Shown here in pieces: positions 42,800 through 52,083 of a stretch of 52,659 nt of DNA. Source of the DNA: Herpomyces periplanetae (Eukaryota; Ascomycota; Laboulbeniomycetes; Herpomycetales; Herpomycetaceae); assembly GCA_009733715.1 (NCBI GenBank), contig WMKJ01000090.1, positions 1 to 52,659 on the forward strand, in the 5' to 3' direction. A program made the position numbers and the translations under genes. The notes beneath the pieces were generated by a model. It saw only the letters and a list, made by a program, of their open reading frames with translations, had not been told where the DNA came from and searched no databases. Each line of letters opens with the position of its first letter. Within the stretch, counting starts at the first letter, position 1.

Positions 42800-44050
42800 A
42801 TGCTCAAGTTAAGTAGAAATTGCCAAGAGAAACCAAGTGAAAGATACTCTCCAATCGAACATTCACTGGAAGTTGAACATCTTCTCGATCAACCCGACGT
42901 TTACGTTAACGTTCATCCATTATGGAAAAACAAGCGTTCTCGAGGTGCTTTCGGCGGTTCGGCCGTCGGATTAACCGCTCGGGCCGCTGAAATGTCGGTG
43001 ATGGAATCTCGTCGGGATAATCGCCTCAACAAAATTGATGGGAGGAAAGTTTCACATCGTGATACTCTCAACCAATTTAGTGAGAATGAGGTTTCAGATA
43101 AATTTCTCATTTCTTCGTGTCATTGCACGTACATAAATCCTTTACGACGGGAGAGTCCATTTATCATGAACGTTAACCAAGTCTCTCAAACATCTAATTT
43201 TGCCACGCGCTACGTTCAAGCTACTCAAGATGAAAAAATTGTTTTTATCGCTACTTTTCAATTTTCTCGCTACGAAGATAATTCTAACAATAACATTAAA
43301 ATTAGTAATTCACCTGCGTCCAATTCATCTGCTTACTTACGAAAATCTTCAAATGCACCATCGCAAGACCATTCCGTTGAAAATCCAAATGTACAACTCA
43401 TACTTAAGCATTCCATTAAAATGCCCGAGTACGCCGCAGATACACTGTTTGAAACTATTGATTCGGTTAACCCTGATTTCGTTAGTGATGATGAGATGGA
43501 AACATGTCGTGAAGGTCGTGCCAGCGTTTTCCTCATGCGATTAGCACGAACTGATTCACTAGTGCCGGGCCCCTCACTTCATCACCCTTTTCTCCCTTGG
43601 TACTGGTCCCGATCAAAAGGTCCACTATGTCAAACAAACGATACTGGAATTCATTTAGCCGGATTACTCTACATCAGCGATAGCAACATGACTCGAACTG
43701 CCTTAAATAAACATGCTTTCGATATATCGGGGAAATTCGATGTTCCTGCTAACATGGATACATCAATCCATTCCTCACCTGCATCTACCTTTTTTCGTAA
43801 TTATTCCCCGTCAAAAATTGTGCTTGTTAGCCTTGATCATAATGTTTATATTCATGATCCTTTAAAATTTCGTTTGAACGATTGGTTTTTTACTGAACAT
43901 TATACCCCGTGGGGGGATCATTCTCGTGCTCTTGTTTTTCAACGTATCTTTACCAGAGAGGGTATATTAATCGCTTCATGCATTCAGGAAGTTCTTATTC
44001 GATTATCATTTCGCAAAAATTTATCCTCTCAGCCCACTTCCCGACTTTAA
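42800..44050 (+). CDS. TES1: Acyl-CoA thioesterase II (TesB/ACOT8/TES1), peroxisomal
   Basis: A single exon from ATG at 42800 gives 416 residues; the in-frame TTG at 42737 is less likely. It has the double hot-dog layout of TesB/ACOT8: EHSLEVEHLLD and RGAFGGSAVGLTARAAEM, then FATRYVQATQDEKIVFIATF in the first half. The second half has GIHLAGLLYISDSNMTRTAL, IVLVSLDHNVYIHDPLK, WFFTEHYTPWGDHSRALVFQ and REGILIASCIQEVLIRL. The Asp of ISDS, the Ser of VSLDH and the Gln of CIQE match the Asp-Thr/Ser-Gln catalytic trio of the family. It ends in SRL, a canonical PTS1 signal, so it should hydrolyse acyl-CoAs in peroxisomes during beta-oxidation. The middle has a Ser/Asn-rich insertion after SRYEDNSNNN and another after MSVMESRR, making it longer than ACOT8 (319). 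Confidence 0.92.
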   Translation: MLKLSRNCQEKPSERYSPIEHSLEVEHLLDQPDVYVNVHPLWKNKRSRGAFGGSAVGLTARAAEMSVMESRRDNRLNKIDGRKVSHRDTLNQFSENEVSDKFLISSCHCTYINPLRRESPFIMNVNQVSQTSNFATRYVQATQDEKIVFIATFQFSRYEDNSNNNIKISNSPASNSSAYLRKSSNAPSQDHSVENPNVQLILKHSIKMPEYAADTLFETIDSVNPDFVSDDEMETCREGRASVFLMRLARTDSLVPGPSLHHPFLPWYWSRSKGPLCQTNDTGIHLAGLLYISDSNMTRTALNKHAFDISGKFDVPANMDTSIHSSPASTFFRNYSPSKIVLVSLDHNVYIHDPLKFRLNDWFFTEHYTPWGDHSRALVFQRIFTREGILIASCIQEVLIRLSFRKNLSSQPTSRL

Positions 44051-44420
44051 ATAATCCAAATTTTTTCAACACTATATTTATGCTGGTGTATATCTTCCCC
44101 GTTAACTAATCACTAGCGAGCCCAGAATGTCAGCTGATCACATGACGTGTACAGTCATTTTGCAGGCAAAGCATTTTTGGAGAGCGAAATTGGCCCATTT
44201 TAAGGAAAAAGGTTTGTTAATTTGGCTGATATCGTGTACATGATATCCTGAGATTGATAACCGCATGTGATAAATATATTCAAGTTAAGGTGTGCATGCG
44301 ATTTGAGCTTCTCGATCAATCGATCCGATTAACTGAATATATTAATGTTTTTTATCGTTGATCGGTTCTATATTGTATATTCAACTTGTAATTTTTGACA
44401 TTTTCCTCAACTTGTTCAAA
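44051..44420. promoter_or_regulatory. Intergenic region before 2-isopropylmalate synthase
   Basis: The 370 bp are AT-rich, with GATCACATGACGTG at about 44136 and ATCAATCGATCCGATT near 44320. No Leu3-like CCGGNNCCGG is seen. No gene is supported. Confidence 0.45.
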
Positions 44421-46306
44421 ATGCCTATGCTTAAGAACCCATCGGAAAAATATACACCTTTTAAACCCATTAATTTGCCCGATAGAACGTGGCCGTCTAA
44501 AGCTTTGACAAAATCTCCAATATGGCTTGCTACGGATTTACGAGACGGAAATCAAAGTTTAGTCGATCCCATGGTTAGATGATGATGCTAAATTGTTCAA
44601 GTATAAAGATTCAAAAGGTGCTAACGTTGTTAAATTAGGATAGCGATCAAAAATATGAGTATTTCAAAACTTTAGTTGATATTGGTTACAAAGAAATTGA
44701 AGTGTCGTTCCCTTCGGCTTCGTTGACAGATTTTGCTTTTACTCGTCGACTGGTTGAATCACCAAATGTAATACCTGATGACGTGTGGATTCAAGTTCTT
44801 TCACCGTGTCGAAAAGATCTTATCAAACGAACCATTGAATCGGTTAAAGGGGCGAAAAAAGTTATAGTCCACCTTTATCTTGCGACATCACCATGTTTTC
44901 AAGAGATAGTATTGAATTTGGATAATCAAAAAACGATAGACTTAGCGGTAGAATGCACCCAATATGTTCGCTCCCTCACTAAGGATAATCCTGAGGAACT
45001 CGGGACTGAGTGGGCATATGAATTTTCACCCGAAACTTTTTCGGATACGAATGGAGATTTTGTATTGCAAGTGTGCGAAGCTGTTAAAGCGGCGTGGAAG
45101 CCAAGCAAAGATCGTCGGATAATATTTAACTTACCGGCTACGGTGGAGATGTCGACACCGAATGTATACGCTGATCAGATTGAGTACTTTTGTAGAAATA
45201 TTTCACAACGGGACCATGTTATAGTTTCATTGCATCCTCATAATGATCGAGGGTGTGCCGTAGCAGCGGCCGAACTAGCGCAAATGGCAGGGGCAGATCG
45301 AGTCGAAGGGACGCTATTTGGAAATGGTGAGAGAACTGGTAACGTGGATCTTTTAACGCTTGCCCTTAACTTGTACACTCAAGGGATAAATCCAAATGTG
45401 GACTTTTCTAACCTCACTCGGATAATTGATATTGTCGAACGTTGCACAAAGATTCCCGTTCATGCGAGAGCTCCGTACGCGGGACAGTTAGTAGTTTGTG
45501 CATTTTCGGGATCTCATCAAGATGCAATCAAAAAGGGATTTCAAAAGAGAAACGAGAATGGACCTGCACCCTTAAACAAGCCGTGGCGTATACCATATTT
45601 ACCGCTTGATCCAGAGGATATTGGCAGAACATATGAGGCAATTATACGGGTTAACTCACAAAGTGGAAAGGGAGGTGTGGCATGGATAATTCAACGGTAT
45701 TTGGAGCTGGATCTTCCACGGTCGCTTCAAGTGGACTTTTCGAAGCTTGTTCAGGCTGATGCAGATAAGCTAGGACGGGAGATGCTTGCTAGCGAGATAG
45801 TTCAGCTGTTTGATAAAGTTTATCATTTACACGGAGGTTCACGATTTAACTTGGTTGAGTTTGATATAAACACATCTTCGAAATTTGCTGATCAAGACAA
45901 AAATAAAGACAAGATGGACAGTGAGGAGCTACCTTTAACGTTTCAAAAGTTTGCAGGTAGGATTGAACTTGATGGAAAGATCCATGATATTACAGGTGTG
46001 GGAAACGGAGCATTATCATCTCTTGTAAATGCTTTAAAGAAATTGAACATTTTTATTGAAGTTCTTGACTATAAGGAGCATTCAATAGGCAAGGGAACAG
46101 ATGTTAAAGCTGTTTCATATATCAATGGAGCATTCTCGACCGGTGGAATGATGTATAAAAGTGAATCGGTTAAGATGAAATATGGAAATAATCAAGTTGA
46201 TCAAAACTTAGTTAAGAATGTTTGGGGAGTTGGTATTCACGAAGACGTTGTACGAGCTAGCTTGATAGCCGTTTTGAATGCGTGTTCAGCCGGTTTATCA
46301 AGTTAA
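44421..46306 (+). CDS. LEU4: 2-isopropylmalate synthase
   Basis: Exons 44421-44573 and 44639-46306 (65-bp intron, GTTAGA donor, CTAAC branch-like site, TTAG acceptor) give 606 residues. It condenses acetyl-CoA with 2-ketoisovalerate, the first committed step of leucine synthesis. Catalytic blocks: [17 protein letters not shown] near 36-51 (Arg and metal Asp), [28 protein letters not shown] near 247 (HxHND), and [16 protein letters not shown] near 275 (the GERTGN metal/dimer motif). The C-terminal LeuA regulatory domain has [20 protein letters not shown] and [14 protein letters not shown], so leucine feedback is likely. No obvious mitochondrial presequence precedes [16 protein letters not shown]. 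The yeast enzyme has isoforms with and without one. A second in-frame Met lies two codons downstream. Its presence indicates leucine prototrophy. Confidence 0.97.
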
Positions 46307-48375
46307 TTGAAAAGGGGAGAAAGAGTCGTGAAATCACACAAAAAGTAGTCCTGCATTTAAATTAGTACACATTAACCGTGGAAAAGAGGAGATTGATTGT
46401 TGCCAAATGCAAAACATACTAGTCAATTTCTGTAGAATTAGACCTGTCGTAGCCTTGTACACAGGGCAATAAATTTAGAGGTTACAGCAGCTGCAATTAA
46501 GCCTAGCGTACCTTTTCCGCCTAACCTTGCACTTAGTGATGATGAATATAGGTGAAATTGTATACGATGTCTCCGTAAAATGTTGGTGTTATAATTTACG
46601 GATATAAGATATGAACTTTACATGAACTTAGTCGATAAAATCTGGAATTTTTTTGGTGTATATTTCAACCTGACCAGTTATAAGACTATGAATTAACCAT
46701 CACACCCTTAGTGAATATTATAATTTACGCAACGTAATATTTGGGAATAAGGAATTGAAAGTATAGGAAGAATCATCCAATATACTTTAAAATTTCTCAA
46801 TATAAAAACACCAACCCGGTCGACATCTCCCCCACTTACCGCACGAGGCCCCTATAAGTGTATAGCCCCCGCCCGGAACTGTCTCGGTATCCCGCCAGCA
46901 CCCCCCAACACCTCCTCTTGGCACCTCTCCTTTCCCGGCACTCCCTGGTGCTCCACATCCCGAGCTTTGCGCTCCAATCTCCATCGGCAAGTCACATGAA
47001 AACCTTATGTAACAGGCTTCGCGTCAACGCACGAAATTTCAAGATATCGTCTTATGGCGCATTGAACAATTGAAAATAGTTGTTTCATTAAATTTATCCT
47101 TTGAAAAGAAATTATCTGGGTGATATACTGAGTCTAGTATAGAATGAATGTTGTTGGATTTTTAACCTTACATCACGTCGAATTTGGCAATCAAATTAAT
47201 ACGGAAAGTAAGTATGTATGTTCAAACTACACTCCTTGTGCTACGGCTATCACCGTTTCCATTGTTACTATTGCCATCAGCTTTCTCGGGAAGTAATTAC
47301 TTCACGAGACATTTATTTCTTCTTTTTCTTATCAATTTATATAGGCTTTACTTAAGGCACAAATGATAAACGCGCAACAGGGACATGGTACACTCTAGAG
47401 TCAAGCACTCATTTGTTGTCTATTCAAACTAATCAATTACATTGGCTAGCCCGCAAGAAATTACACTATAGCACTAATCTGTGGAACTTACAAACGGAAT
47501 TGCCGCTGGTCTTAACAATGCTCGATTTGTGGACCTAGACTGTACATGCAAGCGTGTGTTCATTTATTCGCGTGTCATGCCTCCATGGACTTGATAATTT
47601 ACATGCATACATACGCACGCGTGTGGATGCATACTTGCACAACACCTTTATACTATTACTCGCTTTGGTGCATACTATGACCAAATTTTACTTATCTTTG
47701 TCAAAGACGTGTCTCGTCTATTAAAGGCCGATCGAGACAGCTGAGGGCCTTGTCATCACAATGGTTATCATGTCAGTACTTTAACACTGGATTACCTATT
47801 ATACCTTTTTATTCGGCTTTTGGTAATCCGTTAGTGTATGCCCTGACCAACGTTAACTCGATATTCGCTGAATTGCGCTTCTCTAATTGAACTACCCCCA
47901 GTTCAAGTCTGGCCGGCCCTGATCTACCTTACTGCACGCGTTAAGGCTTTTATATTAAGGGATGATAATCAAGACATCATGACGTAACAATTATTGAACT
48001 GTATGATCTTGCTAATATCATTTCGGGTACATTCGGAACCAAATGGCTATTTCCCGTAATGATTATCATCCCTCATACATGAACTCCCGGTACCCTACCG
48101 TATGTTTTGTTCCAAGTTTATAGCAAAAGTATAAATTCCTTCTCTTGGTCTAAAGTTACAGTTACTCATGTGCATATGCTCGCATAAGGCTTCAACTGAC
48201 AATTCCTCATCATACAGGCGATTAAATCCCTGGACAACCCGCACCCTGTTAACTGGCGTTGTGTAATGACATCTTCACAACCACTTACTCTGTGACATGT
48301 ATTATTTTCTTCCACCATCCAACTTTGGCCCGTTATTTCAAATATCATCAAACTTCACCCAATACTCAATTTCAA
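46307..48375. other. 2 kb intergenic region
   Basis: It is AT-rich throughout, apart from a C-rich patch at about 46860-46960. A 14-bp inverted repeat (47958-47971 and 48060-48073) encloses 88 bp. Small frames (46787-47073, 47184-47366, 48166-48351) lack similarity. No tRNA is identified. Confidence 0.4.
47958..48073. repeat. 14-bp perfect inverted repeat pair
   Basis: AGGGATGATAATCA at 47958-47971 is exactly reversed as TGATTATCATCCCT at 48060-48073, 88 bp apart. Flanking bases show no obvious target-site duplication. It could be a small non-autonomous DNA element, a protein-binding pair or a long hairpin. Confidence 0.6.
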
Positions 48376-49536
48376 ATGGCAACCCAAACTCGCTCTTCCG
48401 CTGCGGGAGCACCTCCCATTTCTCCACGCTTTTCTAATTTCGCATCTTTCAAAACGTTCAGTTTGTCATCTCACGCCGCCGATTCCTCCAAGCCCTTTTC
48501 GTTTCTTCGCCGACGTCAATCTCGCAAGTTACAACAAAATCTCACAATCCAATCCGAATCGCAACCACTACCGTCTCCAACAGCACTCAAATGCCCTCAT
48601 CAGCTTCATCATTCTGCATCTTCAAATATTCCTTTATCATTACGCGCCGCATCCGGTCGAAGGGCCCCTGCTCCACCTCAACTACAATTGAACATGCCAA
48701 ACCTCAAATCTGTCGCTTCTATGCCTCGAATCTCCCCGCTACAAACTCCATCAGACATACCCCTTGCATCCTCTCACCCTCATTCTGCCCAACTTCCTTA
48801 CACTTATCCGTCACCTCTAGAAGATGTTCCTTCATCAGCATCTTCCTACACTACAACATTCAGTTCGTTATCTTCCACTTCGCCTCGTTGTGCAACGCTT
48901 AACTCGAAGCCACTGGGTACTCCATCAATTTCTTCCCTTGCTTCATTACCATCTCCATCAGCTTCATCATACTTTTCAATTCCTTCTCCTACCGTTAACC
49001 CAGCCCCGGCCACGTCTTCCGGTGCCTTCACCGTCCCAGCGACTTCATCTACACAAGAATCCGCGATCCGTTCGCCAATTACACTGTCATTCCCCGTACC
49101 TCCGTCAAATCGCATATCCATTCCAACGTCTTTCGTCCCGGCTCCATCTACCGTGCCATTAACGCCAAAGACACTGACCACCAGAAAATCCTTCATAAAT
49201 CCCCCCAAAATTCCCAATCGTACTCACTCTACTCGAGTTGTCTCAAGCTCTGCTATAACTTCACCTCATTTACCACCTAAATCTCCGCTGATTTCCCCTA
49301 CGAAAACTTCGTTCAACATAACCCCACGGACACCCTCGACTCCTGATGCTAAGTACACGTTAACGCCTAAGTTAACTTCCACCACTCCGATGAAACGTCT
49401 CTCGTTTGATTTTCTGGCCGAGGGAGAGTATACCAATGACATAGTACATCACTTTTCCACTTTTCCTTTACACTTTGGCTCTTTGTACATGCAAGCTGGC
49501 CCTACACTCTACCTTGCACCGCGTACACCCGCATAA
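48376..49536 (+). CDS. Ser/Pro/Thr-rich, probably disordered protein with many SP/TP sites
   Basis: A single exon from ATG at 48376 gives 386 residues. The frame is open to 48259, but only a GTG precedes it. Ser, Pro and Thr dominate, with many S/T-P pairs (SPRF, LTPKTL, ISPTKT, ITPRTP, LTPKLT), the pattern of a CDK or MAP kinase target. A basic RRRQSRK lies near residue 40 and a more ordered end contains PMKRLSFDFLAEGEYTND. No domain is recognised. The long stop-free frame and the start context, MATQTRSSAAGAPPISP, favour a gene. Possible roles include a cell-cycle or polarity regulator, but this is open. Confidence 0.65.
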   Translation: MATQTRSSAAGAPPISPRFSNFASFKTFSLSSHAADSSKPFSFLRRRQSRKLQQNLTIQSESQPLPSPTALKCPHQLHHSASSNIPLSLRAASGRRAPAPPQLQLNMPNLKSVASMPRISPLQTPSDIPLASSHPHSAQLPYTYPSPLEDVPSSASSYTTTFSSLSSTSPRCATLNSKPLGTPSISSLASLPSPSASSYFSIPSPTVNPAPATSSGAFTVPATSSTQESAIRSPITLSFPVPPSNRISIPTSFVPAPSTVPLTPKTLTTRKSFINPPKIPNRTHSTRVVSSSAITSPHLPPKSPLISPTKTSFNITPRTPSTPDAKYTLTPKLTSTTPMKRLSFDFLAEGEYTNDIVHHFSTFPLHFGSLYMQAGPTLYLAPRTPA

Positions 49537-49789
49537 CCATGATATCTAGTTTAACTCGATCTATTTACCAGTCCGTCAGCCCTTCTAGTACCGTGTTTGT
49601 TCTCACTCAATAAGCCTGTTTGACTAGTCTGTACGTAAATATTTCGATAAAACTCAAAGTAATCTATCTATCCATTCATTCTAGAGTATCTGTATACATA
49701 CATAGCACGATAAGCGTGCCCATTCCACATTAAATGGCATACTATCGTTATCAGAGCCCCGCATACGAAATTTTGTTCTTTGCAGCGAC

Positions 49790-50201
49790 CTAACGTTCCT
49801 TGAGCATAATGTTGCGTTTTTCACGACGTTTTAAACGTTCTAATCGTTTGCGATGCATTTTAGCCGCTAACATTTCGTAGCGTTCACGTTCAGCCTTTGC
49901 ATTCCGACGCTTTTTAATACCGTCAATCCACTTCTATATTAAGTGTTAGCACATTCAAGTAGGGTTTTATCCATGCCTTCATTACACCACCGTAGCATAC
50001 TTGTCGTTTAGCTTCTTTCTCTGCCTTTAATGAATTTTCCACCTGCCGAACTTCATCCGTCTTACGCTGCACAGCGCGTCGTGTTGTATAGGCCGTTAGC
50101 CCGCGTGTAAGTCGTTGTGGCTTCCGTGGTGCATGCCACATTTTCCCGTTAATTCTTCGCAGTGGGGCAGTCGGCTGCAACGGTTCCGTTACAGTGTTCA
50201 T
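49790..50201 (-). CDS. CGR1: CGR1 rRNA-processing protein
   Basis: Exons 50201-50001 and 49933-49790 (67-bp intron, GTATGC to ATAG) give 114 residues. Exon 1: [20 protein letters not shown], then Lys/Glu-rich helix [13 protein letters not shown]. Exon 2: [20 protein letters not shown] then [20 protein letters not shown] and NIMLKER, the family's conserved end. Cgr1 is a small, basic coiled-coil nucleolar protein needed for 60S pre-rRNA processing. Length matches yeast Cgr1 (120). The frame joins in phase without adjustment. A 14-bp palindrome lies about 150 bp upstream of the start. Confidence 0.95.
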
Positions 50202-50503
50202 TCTTCCCGTGGTTCACCCTAGTAAAAGCGTAAAAATATAACTCTTACTTCACCATCGTCACCCTCAAAAAAATCGCCTTTGCTCATCTCGCCTACCAAA
50301 TATTTCGCCAAGCACCACGACCCGCTTGTCACATGATCCAAAAATAATGCGCCACATGTGGCGGTGCAAGATTAAACGGGTCGCATCGAGCGAGTAAGCG
50401 AATGGGCGGGTGTGTATAGGGATCAACATCCAACGCGTAAGAGAACGGTGATTCGTACATTTATAGGGTAAACCTAGACAGAGAGGAGGGTGAAAAATAG
50501 CAA
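50202..50503. promoter_or_regulatory. CGR1 promoter with 14-bp palindrome and TGTGGCGGTG
   Basis: The 302 bp lie between CGR1 (-) and CMC2 (-). CGCCACATGTGGCG at 50350-50363 is a perfect palindrome, and TGTGGCGGTG lies at 50357-50366. GTCAC at 50328-50332 is just upstream. The frame 50265-50531 on the minus strand runs through it and shows no recognised similarity. Confidence 0.6.
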
Positions 50504-50746
50504 TTACTTCATATTGTCCCATTCTGCCCACTTTTTAGCAACACGAGCTGCACGAGCTCGTGCTTCGCGACGATTCTGTGCAGACCGTTCTTCACGCTGA
50601 GCATGTAGACAAGCCGTTACAGCTTGTTTTAATGCATTACATCGACCTAGGGAGCGGTGGATGAACCCGCGAGCATGGCATTCTTCAAAAGCTTGAATAA
50701 CTTGAGCACAACCAGCTGCATCACGTGTATGTAGTAGCGAATGCAT
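50504..50746 (-). CDS. CMC2: CMC2-like twin CX9C mitochondrial protein
   Basis: A single exon gives 80 residues. Twin CX9C: CAQVIQAFEEC near residue 13 and CNALKQAVTAC near 35. Between and around them are family residues: the MHSLLHT start, EECH and SLGRCN. A basic helical tail EERSAQNRREARARAARVAK and KWAEW follows. CMC2 is imported into the intermembrane space by the Mia40/Erv1 relay and takes part in copper handling for cytochrome c oxidase assembly. Yeast Cmc2 is 109 residues and human CMC2 79, so the size is normal. It diverges from the prefoldin gene 572 bp away. Confidence 0.92.
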   Translation of the reverse strand: MHSLLHTRDAAGCAQVIQAFEECHARGFIHRSLGRCNALKQAVTACLHAQREERSAQNRREARARAARVAKKWAEWDNMK

Positions 50747-51318
50747 ATTAGTGTAGAAGCGCTATTCACGATATATGTATAAGTTAGGTATCACATAAAC
50801 CCGACAACTAATTAAACTTCAAAGACAAGAGTGGATGAATGTTAAATACCGCTAAATTTCAGTATTATTCATACAACGTATGTGAAAATGTAGTAATCAC
50901 CGGAATTCAGTGCATGTACCACATAAAATAGTCAATCCGAACCACCTTTAAAATTTGTTAGCAAGTTCCTCCTTTAACCCTCTGGCCGTGTATCATAACT
51001 CATTAATTCTTCAACCTCCTGCTTACCCAAATCGCCTCGTCACAAACGAGCCTGCTTATATAACACACATTACATAATTTGAAGTTAACACAGAAAGTTG
51101 GCGAGCGGGATACTTTGGACATGATCCGGCACTCGTTTTGAGATTACTTTGGTATATTTTAACAAGATCTACTCATCGAGTTTTTTTTACACTTTACGCT
51201 AATTTTACCGTGGTTAATTGTAGTATTTTGTTGTTAAAAAAATTGTACACTGTCGTGTACGTTAGCGTGTATATTCGTGTATAACATTTTAAATACGCTT
51301 TTGCTACAGTGTGTCGTC
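50747..51318. promoter_or_regulatory. Divergent promoter, CMC2 / prefoldin 2
   Basis: The 572 bp are AT-rich, with a T-run at about 51181-51188. No reading frame, repeat or RNA gene is seen. Its position between two starts makes it a shared promoter. Confidence 0.5.
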
Positions 51319-52083
51319 ATGAGTAGCGATACAAAAGATGTAGCTCGAAAGCAGAAAGGTTTGTTGATTAGCTGAGTCAATATTCAAATTACAGACTACT
51401 GGTGTAATAGCTGTGCACTACTATATCAGTTGGTCTGAATAAACGGTTTTCGCCTGTACTAGAAGCGGAATGTTAAATCCTGACACACTGGTATAGAGTT
51501 ACAAGAGCAGTATACCAAATTTACGAATGAAATTCAAGTCATTGCTACTAAATTAGCCGAACTGGAACAAGAAACCGATGAGCATACGTGCGTAATACAC
51601 ACATTTTAGGATATATGCATGTAAAGGCCGATCCTGTTTGCGAACTTTTTCAGACTGACTTGCGTGCATGTGTATACGCTTACATAAACTCACGCTCCCG
51701 TTCATATATACTGGCACAAGAGTTAAACTACAGAGCAGTACTAAAAACGTTAGAAACTGTAGACCAAGAGCGCAAATGTTATCGTATGATAAACGGATTG
51801 CTCGTTGAAAGAACCGTTAGCGAAGTTATCCCAGCTTTAAAATCGTACAAGGAAGTTTTATCAAAACGTTCACTTACTTTGGTAACGCAATATCAATCCA
51901 AAAAACAGGCTTTGGAGGCGTGGAAAGTACGTTCTACAAGAATGCTTAACCCCTAAGATGTTTCACTGACCACTGATTGATAAACTAACTGTTTAATCAT
52001 CTATTTAACATATCATGATAATATTCCCTTCTCCAATCTTATCCTTACAGAAGGAAAATAACGTTCAAATCGTATCGCAATAA
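51319..52083 (+). CDS. GIM4: Prefoldin subunit 2
   Basis: There are four exons: 51319-51358, 51497-51587, 51734-51926 and 52051-52083. They give 118 residues. Donors are GTTTGT, GTGCGT and GTACGT; acceptors are ATAG, ACAG and ACAG. The joined protein reads QEQYTKFTNEIQVIATKLAE, ELEQETDEHTAVLKTLETVD, ERKCYRMINGLLVERTVSEV, then IPALKSYKEVL and a closing LEAWKKENNVQIV. The RKCYRM-x-x-G-x-LVERTV block is the hallmark of prefoldin beta subunit PFD2. The protein is one of six jellyfish-shaped subunits that hand unfolded actin and tubulin to CCT. Length is close to human PFDN2 (154) and yeast Gim4 (111). All junctions keep phase. Confidence 0.95.

Noticed and set aside
47958-48073. Annotating the inverted repeat as a transposon
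   Set aside because: No target-site duplication, no second copy in the window and no coding content; kept as a repeat only.
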